Assembly: GCF_900105205.1 (NCBI RefSeq) | Contig: NZ_FNSQ01000005.1 | Location: forward strand, 3,348,001 to 3,412,000 | Source: Microbacterium hydrocarbonoxydans | GTDB taxonomy: Bacteria > Actinomycetota > Actinomycetes > Actinomycetales > Microbacteriaceae | Length of the DNA stretch: 64,000 bases | Direction of reading: 5' to 3' | Shown: positions 44,490 to 53,572 of the stretch, piece by piece | Layout of the letters: the number at the start of each line of letters is the position of its first letter | Numbering within the stretch: position 1 is the stretch's first letter | Notes under the pieces: model-generated | What the model was told of the DNA's origin: nothing | What the model saw: only the letters and a program-made list of their open reading frames with translations | Database searches by the model: none | Made by a program: the position numbers and the translations under genes

Positions 44490-45578
44490 TCAGGCCTCCG
44501 TCTGGCGCGTGCGCGGGTCGAGGTATGCGTAGACGATGTCGGCGATGATGTTCGCGACGAGCACCGACAGCGTGATCACGAGGAAGACACCCTGCATCAG
44601 GGCGAAGTCCTTCGCGTTGGTGGCGTCGAGCAGCAGCTTGCCGACACCCGGGTAGCTGAAGACCATCTCCATGACGATCGTCCCGCCGACGATGAAGCCG
44701 ATCGACAGCGCGAAGCTCTGGATCTGCGGCAGCACCGCGTTGCGGGCGGCGTACGCCCAGAGCACCCGGCGGTTCGGCATGCCCTTGGCCTGGGCGACGG
44801 TGATGTAGTCCTCGTCGAGCACTGTGAGCATCATGTTGCGCATGCCCAGCATCCATCCGCCGAGCGAGGCGATGATGATCGTCACCGCCGGCAGCGTGCC
44901 GTGCATGATCACCTGCCCGATGAAGTCGAGACTCCACTCCGGCGACTGCCCTTTGTCGTAGGCGTGCGACGACGGGAACCACTTCAGGGTCGACGAGAAG
45001 ATCGCGATGGCGATCAGCCCGAGCCAGAAGTACGGGATCGTGTTGAAGAACGTGGTGATCGGGATGAGCGCGTCGAGCCTGCTGCCGCGCTTCCAGCCGA
45101 CGATCGCGCCGCCGACCGTGCCGAGCGCGAAGGAGATGATCGTCGCGAGACCGACGAGGCCGAGAGTCCAGGGCAGCGCGGATGCCAGCACCTCCCCCAC
45201 CGGCCGCAGACCGTGCAGCGTCGAGATGCCGAGGTCGCCGCGGAAGAGCATCGCCCAGTAGTCGATGTACTGCTGCCACATCGACTTGTCGGTGTCGATG
45301 CCGAGCAGCACGCGCAGCGAGTCCGCCGCCTCCGGGCTGATGTTGCGGTTGCGCGCGAGGTACGAGCTGACCGCATCGCCCTTCATGAAGCGCGGCAGGA
45401 AGAAGTTGATCGTGATGGCGGCCCACAGGGTGAACAGGTAGAAACCCGCCCGCCCGGCGAAGAAGCGCCACGGTACGAGGGCGCGCCCCTTCTGCGCCGT
45501 GGTGGCCGTCGTGCCGACCTCGAGCGCGTCACGCTGCTCGTCGTCGACCTGGTCGAGGCGGGGGGATGCGGTGGTCAC
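44490..45578 (-). CDS. Opp/Dpp-type ABC transporter permease (OppB-like)
   Basis: A 362-residue permease with six or seven spans (FYLFTLWAAITINFFLPRF; TLGLVGLATIISFALGTVGGAIVGW) and the inner-membrane component signature DEDYITVAQAKGMPNRRVLWAYAARNAVLP. One base separates it from the oppC-like gene; its start overlaps the upstream ATPase stop by four bases. Confidence 0.9.
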   Translation of the reverse strand: MTTASPRLDQVDDEQRDALEVGTTATTAQKGRALVPWRFFAGRAGFYLFTLWAAITINFFLPRFMKGDAVSSYLARNRNISPEAADSLRVLLGIDTDKSMWQQYIDYWAMLFRGDLGISTLHGLRPVGEVLASALPWTLGLVGLATIISFALGTVGGAIVGWKRGSRLDALIPITTFFNTIPYFWLGLIAIAIFSSTLKWFPSSHAYDKGQSPEWSLDFIGQVIMHGTLPAVTIIIASLGGWMLGMRNMMLTVLDEDYITVAQAKGMPNRRVLWAYAARNAVLPQIQSFALSIGFIVGGTIVMEMVFSYPGVGKLLLDATNAKDFALMQGVFLVITLSVLVANIIADIVYAYLDPRTRQTEA

Positions 45579-46381
45579 TGGGCACCTCCGTGCGAGCCGG
45601 TCGTGGCGAAGTGCTTGTCGGGGTCGGGGGATGCCGCCCGCAGTTCGCGGGTGTAGGGATCCTGCGGGGTGAGGATGACGTCGTCGGCATCGCCGTACTC
45701 GACGACGCGCCCCTGGTTGAGCACCATGATCTTGTCGCTGAAGTGGCGAGCGGTCGCGAGGTCGTGGGTGATGTAGAGCACTCCGAGGCCCTCTTCGCGT
45801 TGCAGGTCGGCGAGCAGGTTCAGCACCCCGAGGCGGATCGAGACGTCGAGCATCGACACCGGCTCATCGGCCACGAGGAGCGACGGCCGGGAGGCGAGGG
45901 CGCGGGCGATCGCCACGCGCTGACGCTGTCCGCCCGAGAGCTCGTGCGGGCGGCGGTCGATCACGGCATCCGGGTCGAGGCGCACGCGCTCGAGAAGCCT
46001 GCGCACCTCCGCTTCGGTCTCCTTCTTGGGCACGACGTCGTCGAGGCGGAGCGGGCGCTCGAGGTGATACCTGATCGAGTGGTACGGGTTGAGTGAGGCG
46101 AACGGGTCCTGGAACACCATCCGCAGCTGCTGGCGATACGCGCGCAGTCCCTTGCCTCGGCGCGGGATGGGCTTGCCGTCCAGGCGCACCGCGCCGCTGG
46201 TGGGCGTCTCGAGCTGGGTGAGGATCTTCGCGATCGTGGACTTGCCACTGCCGGACTGGCCGACGAGGCCGATCGTCTGGCCGGACTCCAGGGTGAAGCT
46301 GACCCGGTCGAGGGCCTTGAGCTGACCGGCTCCTCTGACGTTGTAGATCTTGGTGACGTCGGCGAACTCGAGTGTCGTCAT
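45575..46381 (-). CDS. Opp-type ABC transporter ATPase (OppF-like)
   Basis: A 268-residue ATPase. Walker A GQSGSGKST, signature [16 protein letters not shown], Walker B LLVADEPVSMLD, H-loop ITHDLATARHF. FQDPFASLNPYHSI is the typical OppF Q-loop. Shorter than usual OppF (about 320 residues): the C-terminal oligopeptide-transporter extension is mostly absent, as in carbohydrate transporters of this family. Confidence 0.9.
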   Translation of the reverse strand: MTTLEFADVTKIYNVRGAGQLKALDRVSFTLESGQTIGLVGQSGSGKSTIAKILTQLETPTSGAVRLDGKPIPRRGKGLRAYRQQLRMVFQDPFASLNPYHSIRYHLERPLRLDDVVPKKETEAEVRRLLERVRLDPDAVIDRRPHELSGGQRQRVAIARALASRPSLLVADEPVSMLDVSIRLGVLNLLADLQREEGLGVLYITHDLATARHFSDKIMVLNQGRVVEYGDADDVILTPQDPYTRELRAASPDPDKHFATTGSHGGAQ

Positions 46382-47202
46382 CGGGTCAGCACTCCTCTCG
46401 CACCGGTGAGACGGGGGAACGAGGACAACAGCGTCTTCGTGTAGTCGTTCTGAGGGTTCGTCCAGATCTGCTCGGCCGGGGCGAGCTCGACGATCTCGCC
46501 TTCGCGCATGATCGCGATGCGGTCGCTGATCTCGAGGAGCAGCGGAAGGTCGTGGGTGATGAAGATCACCGAGAACCCGAACTCGTGGCGCAGCTGGGAG
46601 ATCTGCTTCAGGATCTCGCGCTGCACCAGTACGTCGAGCGCGGTCGTCGGCTCATCCATCACCATGAGCTGCGGGCGAAGGGCCAGCGCCATCGCGATCA
46701 TGACGCGCTGGCGCATGCCGCCGGACAGCTCGTGCGGGAATGAGCGGGTGCGCTGGCGGCCGACCTTGACGATCTCGAGCAGTTCCTCGGCCTCAGCCCT
46801 GCGCTGGCGTCGAGTCATCTGCGGTCGGTGGATCTCGAAGACGTCCTCGAGCTGCGATCCGATCGTGGCGACCGGGTTGAGCGCGTTCATGGCGCCCTGG
46901 AACACCATCGACACCTTGTCCCAGCGGAACTTCTGCATGGCATCCACGTCGAGCGCGTTGATGTCGACGTCGACACCGGATGCGTCGTGGAACGTCACGC
47001 TGCCGCCGGCGATGACGGCCGGCGCCCGCAGCAGCCGCTGCACTCCGTAGGCGAGCGTGGTCTTGCCGCATCCGCTCTCCCCGGCGAGACCGAGGATCTC
47101 TCCCCGCTGCAGTTCGAGCGTCACGTTCTTCACCGCCTCGACGGGCGGATCGACGTCGTACACGACGGAGAAGTCGCGCACGCTGAGGAGAGGTTCTGAC
47201 AT
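46378..47202 (-). CDS. Opp-type ABC transporter ATPase (OppD-like)
   Basis: A 274-residue ATPase. Walker A GESGCGKTT, Q-loop VFQGAMNALNPVATI, signature LSGGMRQRVMIAMALA, Walker B LMVMDEPTTALD. It also lacks the long C-terminal extension of peptide OppD proteins. It overlaps the OppF-like gene by four bases. Together with the permeases it forms an importer probably for oligosaccharides. Confidence 0.9.
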   Translation of the reverse strand: MSEPLLSVRDFSVVYDVDPPVEAVKNVTLELQRGEILGLAGESGCGKTTLAYGVQRLLRAPAVIAGGSVTFHDASGVDVDINALDVDAMQKFRWDKVSMVFQGAMNALNPVATIGSQLEDVFEIHRPQMTRRQRRAEAEELLEIVKVGRQRTRSFPHELSGGMRQRVMIAMALALRPQLMVMDEPTTALDVLVQREILKQISQLRHEFGFSVIFITHDLPLLLEISDRIAIMREGEIVELAPAEQIWTNPQNDYTKTLLSSFPRLTGARGVLTR

Positions 47203-47233
47203 GAGGGGTCCTTCGTCGGTCGGGAGGTCGGTG

Positions 47234-47265
47234 GGAGGGGCGGATGCGGTCGCATCCGCCCCTCC
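47234..47265 (-). terminator. Intra-operon hairpin between the binding protein and OppD-like genes
   Basis: GGAGGGGCGGATGCG (47234-47248) faces CGCATCCGCCCCTCC (47251-47265): a perfect 15-bp stem with a 2-base loop in the 72-base gap. Same location as the hairpin in the ceb operon, after a binding-protein gene. Confidence 0.78.
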
Positions 47266-47274
47266 GTGGACTGC

Positions 47275-48945
47275 TTACTCGGCCGGCTTCAGCTTCGTGA
47301 GGATCATCACGATGTTCTGCTGGGTCGGGTCGCCCGACGCGTAGGGGTCGTCCTCCGACGGCCATCCGACGTAGTTGCGGGTGTTGTACTGGCCGAGAAG
47401 CGGGTGCGCGCCCAGCGGGATGGCGGGCACCTGTTCGACGAAGATCTGCTCGAGCGTCGCGATCGCCTCGGTGCGCTCCTCATCGGATGATGCGTTGGCG
47501 TAGGTGTTCAGCGCCTCGGTCGCGGCCGGGTCCTCGAAGCGTCCGAAGTTGAATCCGGCGATGCCCTCGGGCGAGATCCAGCGCGGATCCATGGTCGAGG
47601 TGTAGAGGCCGTATGCCGTGCCGCTGTCCTCGAGCCAGTGGATGATGGCCGAGAACGAGCCGTCGTCGCGGGGGCCTGCCCAGCCGCCCCAGTCGGGCAT
47701 GTCGATCTTGACCTCGGCGCCGATCGACTCGGTGATGTCCTCGGCGATCAGCTCCTGTGCGGTGTTCCAGTCGCTCCAGCCCGAGGGCACGGAGAGGGTG
47801 AACGAGACGGGCGTGCCGTCCGGATCGATGAGCGCGTCGCCGTCCCAGGTGTAGCCGGCTTCTTCGAGGATGCCGCGGGCCTTGTCAGCGTCGACCGAGT
47901 ACTCCTCACCCTCGAACTCGGGCTGGATCTCGTCCTCGAGGATCGAGGAGAGACCGGTGACCGACCAGACCGGCTCGCTCGCACCCTCGCGGGCGATGTC
48001 GACGTAGGCGTCGCGGTCGATGACCCACGCGAGCGCCTGGCGGAACGCCACATCGTCGAACGGCTTCTGCTGGAGGTTCATGAACAGCGTCGCCGAACCC
48101 GTGGTCGGAGCCACGAAGTACTTGTTGTGCTCGGGGTCGGCGTCGAGGAACTGCTCCTGGATCTGCGGGATGAACGCCTGCGCCCAGTCGGCCTCGCCCT
48201 GCGCGAGAGCGGTGGTCAGCGCGGTGTTGTCGCCGTACGAGACGTAGTGCAGCTCAGGCACGGCGAGGTCGCCGCCCCAGTAGTCGTCGCGCGCCTCGAG
48301 GGTGACCGACTCGGTCGACCAGTTGGACATCGCGTAGGGACCGGTGCCGACGAGGTCGTCGCCCTTGACGGGGTCGGTCGCCGGCTCGTCGAGGTTCTCC
48401 CAGATGTGCTTCGGCACGATCGGCACGTGCAGCACGCGCGCCTGGTTCACGTACTTCGACTCGCCGAAGGTGAGGGTGACGGCGTCGCCGTCGACGGTCG
48501 CACCCTCGAACTTGAGGCCGGCGGTGTCGAGCGCCGGGGTCGAGACGAGCTCGTAGGTGAAGACGATGTCGTCGGCGGTGAAGGGCTCGCCGTCGCTCCA
48601 GGTGACATCCTTGCGGGGCACCACGGTGACTGCGGTGTAGTCGTCGTTCCACTCGATGCTCTCGGCGAGCCAGGGGGTGACCTCGCGGTCGCCGGTCTGG
48701 TTCACGAGACCGAGGGTCTCGAAGATGACCTTGCCGTAGCCGTACTTCGACGCCGCGGAATCGCCGACGTAGGGGTTGTTGGATTCGGTGGTGATCGCAC
48801 CGTCGGGCTTGGCGATAGTCAGGGCGGGCGAGTCGCCCGCGCCTGCGTCGCCGTCGTTCGATCCGCCGGCTGCGCAGCCGGCGAGGACCGAGACGCTGAA
48901 GGCGGAGACCGCTGCGACGGCGATCAGGGACTTTCTGAGCTTCAT
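47275..48945 (-). CDS. Opp-type ABC transporter substrate-binding lipoprotein
   Basis: A 556-residue extracellular receptor with lipobox SVLAGCAAG and a Ser/Gly/Asp linker, then an SBP_bac_5 domain (TPWLAESIEWNDDYTAVTVVPRKDVTWSDGEPFTADDIVFTYEL region, PHW-like FMNLQQKPFDDVAFRQALAWVIDRD). First gene of the operon with oppD/F/B/C-like genes and GH3. A beta-linked oligosaccharide rather than a peptide is inferred from the GH3 partner. Confidence 0.9.
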   Translation of the reverse strand: MKLRKSLIAVAAVSAFSVSVLAGCAAGGSNDGDAGAGDSPALTIAKPDGAITTESNNPYVGDSAASKYGYGKVIFETLGLVNQTGDREVTPWLAESIEWNDDYTAVTVVPRKDVTWSDGEPFTADDIVFTYELVSTPALDTAGLKFEGATVDGDAVTLTFGESKYVNQARVLHVPIVPKHIWENLDEPATDPVKGDDLVGTGPYAMSNWSTESVTLEARDDYWGGDLAVPELHYVSYGDNTALTTALAQGEADWAQAFIPQIQEQFLDADPEHNKYFVAPTTGSATLFMNLQQKPFDDVAFRQALAWVIDRDAYVDIAREGASEPVWSVTGLSSILEDEIQPEFEGEEYSVDADKARGILEEAGYTWDGDALIDPDGTPVSFTLSVPSGWSDWNTAQELIAEDITESIGAEVKIDMPDWGGWAGPRDDGSFSAIIHWLEDSGTAYGLYTSTMDPRWISPEGIAGFNFGRFEDPAATEALNTYANASSDEERTEAIATLEQIFVEQVPAIPLGAHPLLGQYNTRNYVGWPSEDDPYASGDPTQQNIVMILTKLKPAE

Positions 48946-49012
48946 TGCTTCTCCTTGGGCACGGGTCGTTGTGCTGTGTGGTCGTCGGTTGCGCGGGCAT
49001 CCGGCGAAGTTT

Positions 49013-49058
49013 GCTTACTGGCGAGAAAGTAAGCTGGTGCGAGGTTACTCGTTGGTAA
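49013..49058. promoter_or_regulatory. Candidate TetR operators
   Basis: GCTTACT (49013-49019) faces AGTAAGC (49028-49034) across 8 bases, and TTAC (49045-49048) faces GTAA (49055-49058). Both lie between the divergent transporter operon and the TetR gene and share the TTAC/GTAA half-sites. Confidence 0.6.
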
Positions 49059-49112
49059 GTAGAGTTGGCAAGTACGATCCAGTGCAGGATGCGACAGGGA
49101 GAGGAGGGGACC

Positions 49113-49760
49113 ATGGCCAAGGATGCCGACGGCAACACGACCGTCCGCCCGGCGACGAGGGAGAAGCGCGAGCAGATCCTCAAGGCCGCCGTCGAGATCT
49201 TCGGCAACAAGGGCTCGACCAACGGCACCCTCGCCGACGTCGCCGAGCAGGTCGGCATCACGCACGCCGGCGTGCTGCACCACTTCGGCTCGAAGCAGAA
49301 GCTGCTGCTCGAGGTCCTCGCCTACCGCGACCAGGCCGATGTCGCCGAGCTCGCCGAGAAGCACATCCCCGGAGGTCCAGAGCTCTTCCTGCACCTCGTG
49401 CGCACCGCGATCGCGAACGAGCGACGTCCAGGGATCGTGCAGGCGTACACCGTGCTCTCCTCCGAATCGGTGACCGACAACCACCCCGGTCGCGACTACT
49501 TCGAAGACCGCTACACGACGCTCCGCCGCGAGGTCACCGACGCGTTCCACCTGCTGTGCGCGCAGGAGGGCGTGACCGAACCCGACACCATCGCCGCCGC
49601 GGCCGCCAGCATCCTCGCCGTGATGGACGGACTCCAGCTGCAGTGGCTGCTGCACCGCGACGTGTTCGGCCTGGGCGAGGCGAGCGAGTTCGCGATCCGC
49701 TCCATCGTCAACGGCGTGCTGCACCCGGGGCCCACACTGGAGTCGTACCGCCACGACTAG
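49113..49760 (+). CDS. TetR family regulator of the Opp-GH3 operon
   Basis: A 215-residue repressor. The HTH region reads REQILKAAVEIFGNKGSTNGTLADVAEQVGITHAGVLHHFGSKQKLLLEV. GAGGAGGGG lies before the ATG. Divergent from the Opp-type operon with two TTAC/GTAA palindromes in between, so control of the transporter and GH3 is likely. The ligand is unknown; a sugar is possible. Confidence 0.9.
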   Translation: MAKDADGNTTVRPATREKREQILKAAVEIFGNKGSTNGTLADVAEQVGITHAGVLHHFGSKQKLLLEVLAYRDQADVAELAEKHIPGGPELFLHLVRTAIANERRPGIVQAYTVLSSESVTDNHPGRDYFEDRYTTLRREVTDAFHLLCAQEGVTEPDTIAAAAASILAVMDGLQLQWLLHRDVFGLGEASEFAIRSIVNGVLHPGPTLESYRHD

Positions 49761-49771
49761 GCTCGGGGCCA
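49758..49771 (+). promoter_or_regulatory. Leaderless -10 box of the amidohydrolase, built on the tetR stop codon
   Basis: TAGGCT at 49758-49763; its first three bases are the tetR stop TAG. Seven bases later comes the ATG at 49771. Confidence 0.6.
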
Positions 49772-50985
49772 TGACGATCGACCTCGAAGCGCTCTACACC
49801 GACCTGCACCAGCATCCGGAGCTCTCGTTCCAGGAGACGCGCACCGCCGGCATCGCCGCCGGCCATCTGCGCGACCTCGGCCTCGAGGTGCACGAGGGGA
49901 TCGGCGTGACCGGTGTGGTCGGCATCCTGCGCAACGGCGACGGCCCCGTCGTCTGGGCGCGCGCCGACATGGACGCCCTGCCCGTCGCGGAGGAGACCGG
50001 CCTGGCGTACGCGAGCACCGCGACCGGCATCGATCCCGCCGGCAACACGGTGCCCGTCATGCACGCCTGCGGCCACGACATGCACGTCACCGCGATGATC
50101 GGCGCCGTCGAGAAGCTGGTCGCCGAGAAGGCGGACTGGTCCGGGACAGTGGTCGTGCTGATCCAGCCCGCCGAGGAGTACGGCGCCGGATCCAGGGCCA
50201 TGCTCGACGCCGGACTGCGCGACCTCGTGCCGCACCCCGACATCGTGCTCGGCCAGCACGTCACCCCGCTTCCCGCCGGCACCATCGGCGTGCGCCCGGG
50301 GACGCAGATGGCGGCATCCGACGGGCTGACGGTCGTGCTGCACGGTCGCGGAGGCCACGGCTCGCGCCCGCACTCGACGATCGACCCCGTGGTCATGGCC
50401 GCCGCGACAGTCATGCGGCTGCAGACCATCACCTCGCGCGAGGTCGACCCGCGCGACGTCGCGGTGGTGACGGTCGGCTCGATCCACGCGGGCCTGAAGA
50501 ACAACATCATCCCGGCCGAGGCGAAGCTCGAGCTGAGCCTGCGCTACCCGAACGACGAGATGCGCGACAAGGTGCTCGCGAGCGTCGAGCGCATCGTCCG
50601 TGCTGAGGCGGCGGCATCGGGAGCCGAGCGCGAGCCAGAGATCCGCACCGACCACACTCTGCCGCCCACGATCAACGACGTCGACGCCACCGCTCGGGTG
50701 ACCTCGGCGCTGCAGCGCGCGCTCGGCGAAACCTCGGTCATCGATCCCGGCATGTTCACCGGCAGCGAGGACGTCTCCTGGTTCGCCCGCGACACGGGCG
50801 CGCCGCTCGTGTTCTGGTTCTGGGGCGGCATCGATGCGGCGAAGTTCGCGGCATCCGCCGCCGCCGGGACGCTCGACAAGGACATCCCGACCAACCACTC
50901 GCCGTTCTTCGCCCCCGAGATCCACCCGACGATCGAGGTCGGCGTCACGGCGCTGTCGGCCGCCGCGCGGGAGTTCCTGGGCTGA
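49771..50985 (+). CDS. M20 family amidohydrolase
   Basis: A 404-residue cytoplasmic Zn-dependent hydrolase of N-acyl amino acids or peptides (hippurate hydrolase/IAA-amino acid hydrolase group). Landmarks are DLHQHPELSFQE, WARADMDALPVAEETGLAYAS, MHACGHDMHVTAMIGA, IQPAEEYGAGSRAM and FTGSEDVSWFA. All metal-binding His, Asp and Glu positions appear present. The real substrate is unknown. Confidence 0.92.
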   Translation: MTIDLEALYTDLHQHPELSFQETRTAGIAAGHLRDLGLEVHEGIGVTGVVGILRNGDGPVVWARADMDALPVAEETGLAYASTATGIDPAGNTVPVMHACGHDMHVTAMIGAVEKLVAEKADWSGTVVVLIQPAEEYGAGSRAMLDAGLRDLVPHPDIVLGQHVTPLPAGTIGVRPGTQMAASDGLTVVLHGRGGHGSRPHSTIDPVVMAAATVMRLQTITSREVDPRDVAVVTVGSIHAGLKNNIIPAEAKLELSLRYPNDEMRDKVLASVERIVRAEAAASGAEREPEIRTDHTLPPTINDVDATARVTSALQRALGETSVIDPGMFTGSEDVSWFARDTGAPLVFWFWGGIDAAKFAASAAAGTLDKDIPTNHSPFFAPEIHPTIEVGVTALSAAAREFLG

Positions 50986-50999
50986 GCCGCTCCTTCGCC

Positions 51000-51085
51000 G
51001 TTCACAATTCAGCACGAACAACTGGAACCGGGCCAGAATCGCGGCCTGAGTCCCGGGAACGCACGTTCTCTGCTGAGTTGTGAAC
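51000..51085. repeat. Family A palindromic repeat, copy 3
   Basis: An 86-bp element with GTTCACAATTCAGCA (51000-51014) facing TGCTGAGTTGTGAAC (51071-51085). Inner CACGAAC/ACGTTCT arms also oppose each other. In the gap between the convergent amidohydrolase and moaA. Confidence 0.88.
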
Positions 51086-51139
51086 GCGAAGGGACGACTC
51101 GGTCACGCGAGCGAGGTCGCGCCGTGGCAGCGGCCTCCC

Positions 51140-51225
51140 GTTCACAATTCAGCACGAACGCCCGGGACCGGGTCGGAACCGCGGCCTGAGTCCCGGGAAC
51201 GCGCGTTCTCTGCTGAGTCGTGAAC
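51140..51225. repeat. Family A palindromic repeat, copy 4
   Basis: An 86-bp element, GTTCACAATTCAGCA (51140-51154) to TGCTGAGTCGTGAAC (51211-51225), highly similar to copy 3 (shared GCGGCCTGAGTCCCGGGAAC), with a 54-base separator. Probably a local duplication of copy 3. Confidence 0.88.
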
Positions 51226-51241
51226 GCGAAGGGACGCTGAC

Positions 51242-52327
51242 TCAGCCGCCGATGGCGTTCATGCCGCGGGCGGGCTGCAGGAAGGACGGGTCGTTGATCG
51301 CGTGCCCGGGCAGCTTGCCGTGCACGCAGGAGCGCAGCATCGCACCGATCGCGTCGGCGCGCTGACCGGGAACGGATGCCTCCGCACCCCGGAGCACCCC
51401 GATCAGGTCGTACTCGGCATTGGAGAAGAGGCAGTTGCGCAGCTGACCGTCGGCGGTGAGCCGCAGCCGGTCGCAGGCGCCGCAGAACGGTGCGGTGACC
51501 GACGCGATCACTCCCACCTCGTGCGGCCCGCCGTCGATCCGCCACTTCTCGGCCGGCGCACCACCGCGTCCGGGAACAGGCTCGAGGCTCCATCGCGCGC
51601 TGAGCTTCTCGAGGATCTCCTCGCGGGTGACCATCGAGGCCCGGTCCCACGTGTGGCCAGCGTCGAGCGGCATCTGCTCGATGAAGCGCAGCTGCGCGCC
51701 GACCTCCATCGCGAACGCGACCAGGTCGGGCAGTTCGTCATCGTTCACGCCGCGCATCGCGACGGCGTTGAGCTTGAGGGGACGGAGCTCGGATGCCGCC
51801 GCTGCCGCGATGCCCTCGAAAACGTCGTCGATGCGATCACGACGCGTGAGGTCGGCGAAGCGCTGCCGGTCGACCGTGTCGATGCTGATGTTCAGCCGCG
51901 TGAGGCCGGCGTCGATGAGCGCGGGCAGCTTCTGCGCGAGGCTGATGCCGTTCGTCGTCATCGCGACCTCGACAGGGCCGTCCTCACCCTCGATCCGCGA
52001 GATCCGTCGGACGACCTCGACGATGTCCGCGCGCAGCAGAGGCTCACCACCGGTGAGCCGGAACGTGCGAATGCCGAGCCCCGCCGCAGCCTCCGCGACC
52101 TCGACGATCTCATCCGTCGACAGGATGCTGGTGCGAGCGAGCCACTCGTTGCCCTGCTCCGGCATGCAGTACGTGCACCGCAGGGAGCACCTGTCCGTCA
52201 ACGAGATGCGCAGGTCGCGGTGGATGCGGCCATGCGTGTCGACGAGGCCGCTCGTTGCGGGCGCGGCGTCGGCAGCGTACACCGGATTCGGGGCGCGCAC
52301 TCCGATCACGACCGGCACGGCCGTCAT
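51242..52327 (-). CDS. moaA: GTP 3',8-cyclase (molybdenum cofactor)
   Basis: A 361-residue radical SAM enzyme that starts molybdopterin synthesis from GTP. The SAM cluster is CSLRCTYC in DLRISLTDRCSLRCTYCMP. The second cluster uses FCGACDRLRLTADGQLRNCLF. It ends in GG, as MoaA requires. The ATG overlaps the end of a possible 8-codon leader frame. Other Moco genes follow to the right on both strands. Confidence 0.95.
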   Translation of the reverse strand: MTAVPVVIGVRAPNPVYAADAAPATSGLVDTHGRIHRDLRISLTDRCSLRCTYCMPEQGNEWLARTSILSTDEIVEVAEAAAGLGIRTFRLTGGEPLLRADIVEVVRRISRIEGEDGPVEVAMTTNGISLAQKLPALIDAGLTRLNISIDTVDRQRFADLTRRDRIDDVFEGIAAAAASELRPLKLNAVAMRGVNDDELPDLVAFAMEVGAQLRFIEQMPLDAGHTWDRASMVTREEILEKLSARWSLEPVPGRGGAPAEKWRIDGGPHEVGVIASVTAPFCGACDRLRLTADGQLRNCLFSNAEYDLIGVLRGAEASVPGQRADAIGAMLRSCVHGKLPGHAINDPSFLQPARGMNAIGG

Positions 52328-52362
52328 CGCTGTCTCCCGCTCCCCGACATGTTCCGAGACTA
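52324..52362 (-). promoter_or_regulatory. moaA promoter box and possible leader mini-ORF
   Basis: On the minus strand TAGTCT (52357-52362) lies six bases before an ATG at 52350, which opens MSGSGRQR and stops at 52324-52326, overlapping the moaA ATG (ATGA). It may be a translated leader or simply a 23-base leader with the GGGAG ribosome site. Confidence 0.4.
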
Positions 52363-52531
52363 TCCCGCGTGTCGTGCCGCCGGGCCGTTCGTCGCCTCAT
52401 CCAGCTGACGATCTCCTGGCAGGTCGGCACCTCAAGCAAATCGTCCGCGGATCGGATACCGGTCACCCCGGCCATGGTTGCTCATCTCAGCTGCCCGGCC
52501 TACCGCCATGCCTTATCGGCCCGGCGGACGG
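52328..52531. other. moaA-modC gap
   Basis: Apart from the promoter box described separately, I see no tRNA, no clear riboswitch and no long palindrome in this 204-base stretch. A leftward frame from 52475 starts with protein-like residues (IRSADDLLEVPTCQEIVSW) but then runs out of frame through moaA and may be a decayed gene. Confidence 0.4.
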
Positions 52532-53572
52532 TCAGCCGACCGCGACGAACCGCACCAGCGCCGGGTCGATCCCCAGCCGTACGACGTCTCCCGCACCCGC
52601 GCCCGCATCGAGCGAGAGGTCGACGGCGCCCGCGTCGGTGTGGACCCGCACCCCGCCCAGGGTCGGCTCGACCCTGGTCACGACGGCCGACCACGACTGC
52701 TCACCGCCATCGACCCGCGCATCCCCCGGGCGGAACACCGCGGCGATCGCTGCACCGTCGACAAGGGCGAGCGCACGCGACGCAGCGTCCGCGCTGGTCA
52801 GCCGCATCTCTCCGCGCCGCCAGCCTCCGCCGTCCGCCACGCCCACCAGACGATTCACGCCGGCGATCGAGGCGACGAACCCGGATGCCGGGGCGGCGAG
52901 CACCTCGCGCACCGACCCCGACTGCGCGATGCGCCCCGACTCGATCACGATGAGCCGCTCGGCGAGCGCGACGGCGTCCGCGGCATCGTGCGTGACCGCG
53001 ACGGTGGTCGTCGATGCGAGCTGTTCGCGCAGCATCCGCCTGATGTCCCCTGCCGTCTCGGGATCGAGGGCGACGAGCGGTTCGTCGAGCAGCACGACAC
53101 GAGGGGATGCGGCGAGTGCTCTGGCGACCGCCACCCGCTGCTGCTCCCCTCCGGAGAGGTCGCGCGGCATCCGATCGCCGGCACCGGGCAGACCGACGCG
53201 TGCGAGCCAGTCGTCTGCTCCGCTCCTCGCCGCGCGGACGTCTGCGCCTGCGGCGCGCGGCCCGAAGGCGACGTTCTCCCGCACGGTCAGGTGCGGGAAG
53301 AGCCGCGGCTCCTGCCCGAGCAGCACCACGCCCCGATCCATCGGCGGCGTCCGCACCCGCGGCTTCGAGACCCGGTCGACGACCCGGCCCTCGACCGCGA
53401 TCTCGCCGGCATCCAGGGATTGGAGTCCTGCGAGCGCCTGCAGCAGCGTCGACTTGCCGGCGCCGCTGGGACCCATCACGGCGACCGTCTCACCGACGGC
53501 CACCTGCAGCGCGACCTCCACAGTGAAATGCTCCCGCTGCACGACGACGTGGGCGTGCAGGCCAGCGCTCAT
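52532..53572 (-). CDS. modC: Molybdate ABC transporter ATPase
   Basis: A 346-residue ATPase. Walker A GPSGAGKST, signature LSGGEQQRVAVARALA, Walker B VVLLDEPLVALD, H-loop VTHDAADAV. Then a C-terminal region of about 120 residues ending in a molybdate-binding (TOBE) domain, SWSAVVTRVEPTLGGVRVHTDAGAVDLSL. It overlaps modB by four bases. Confidence 0.92.
   Translation of the reverse strand: MSAGLHAHVVVQREHFTVEVALQVAVGETVAVMGPSGAGKSTLLQALAGLQSLDAGEIAVEGRVVDRVSKPRVRTPPMDRGVVLLGQEPRLFPHLTVRENVAFGPRAAGADVRAARSGADDWLARVGLPGAGDRMPRDLSGGEQQRVAVARALAASPRVVLLDEPLVALDPETAGDIRRMLREQLASTTTVAVTHDAADAVALAERLIVIESGRIAQSGSVREVLAAPASGFVASIAGVNRLVGVADGGGWRRGEMRLTSADAASRALALVDGAAIAAVFRPGDARVDGGEQSWSAVVTRVEPTLGGVRVHTDAGAVDLSLDAGAGAGDVVRLGIDPALVRFVAVG

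Noticed and set aside
52110..52475. A leftward frame starting MAGVTGIRSADDLLEV before moaA
   Set aside because: The first 35 residues look protein-like, but the frame then runs through moaA in the wrong phase. At most a remnant.
52328..52531. Moco riboswitch before moaA
   Set aside because: I could not find a convincing set of paired elements of the known motif on the moaA strand, and the promoter box at 52357-52362 leaves no room for a long leader.
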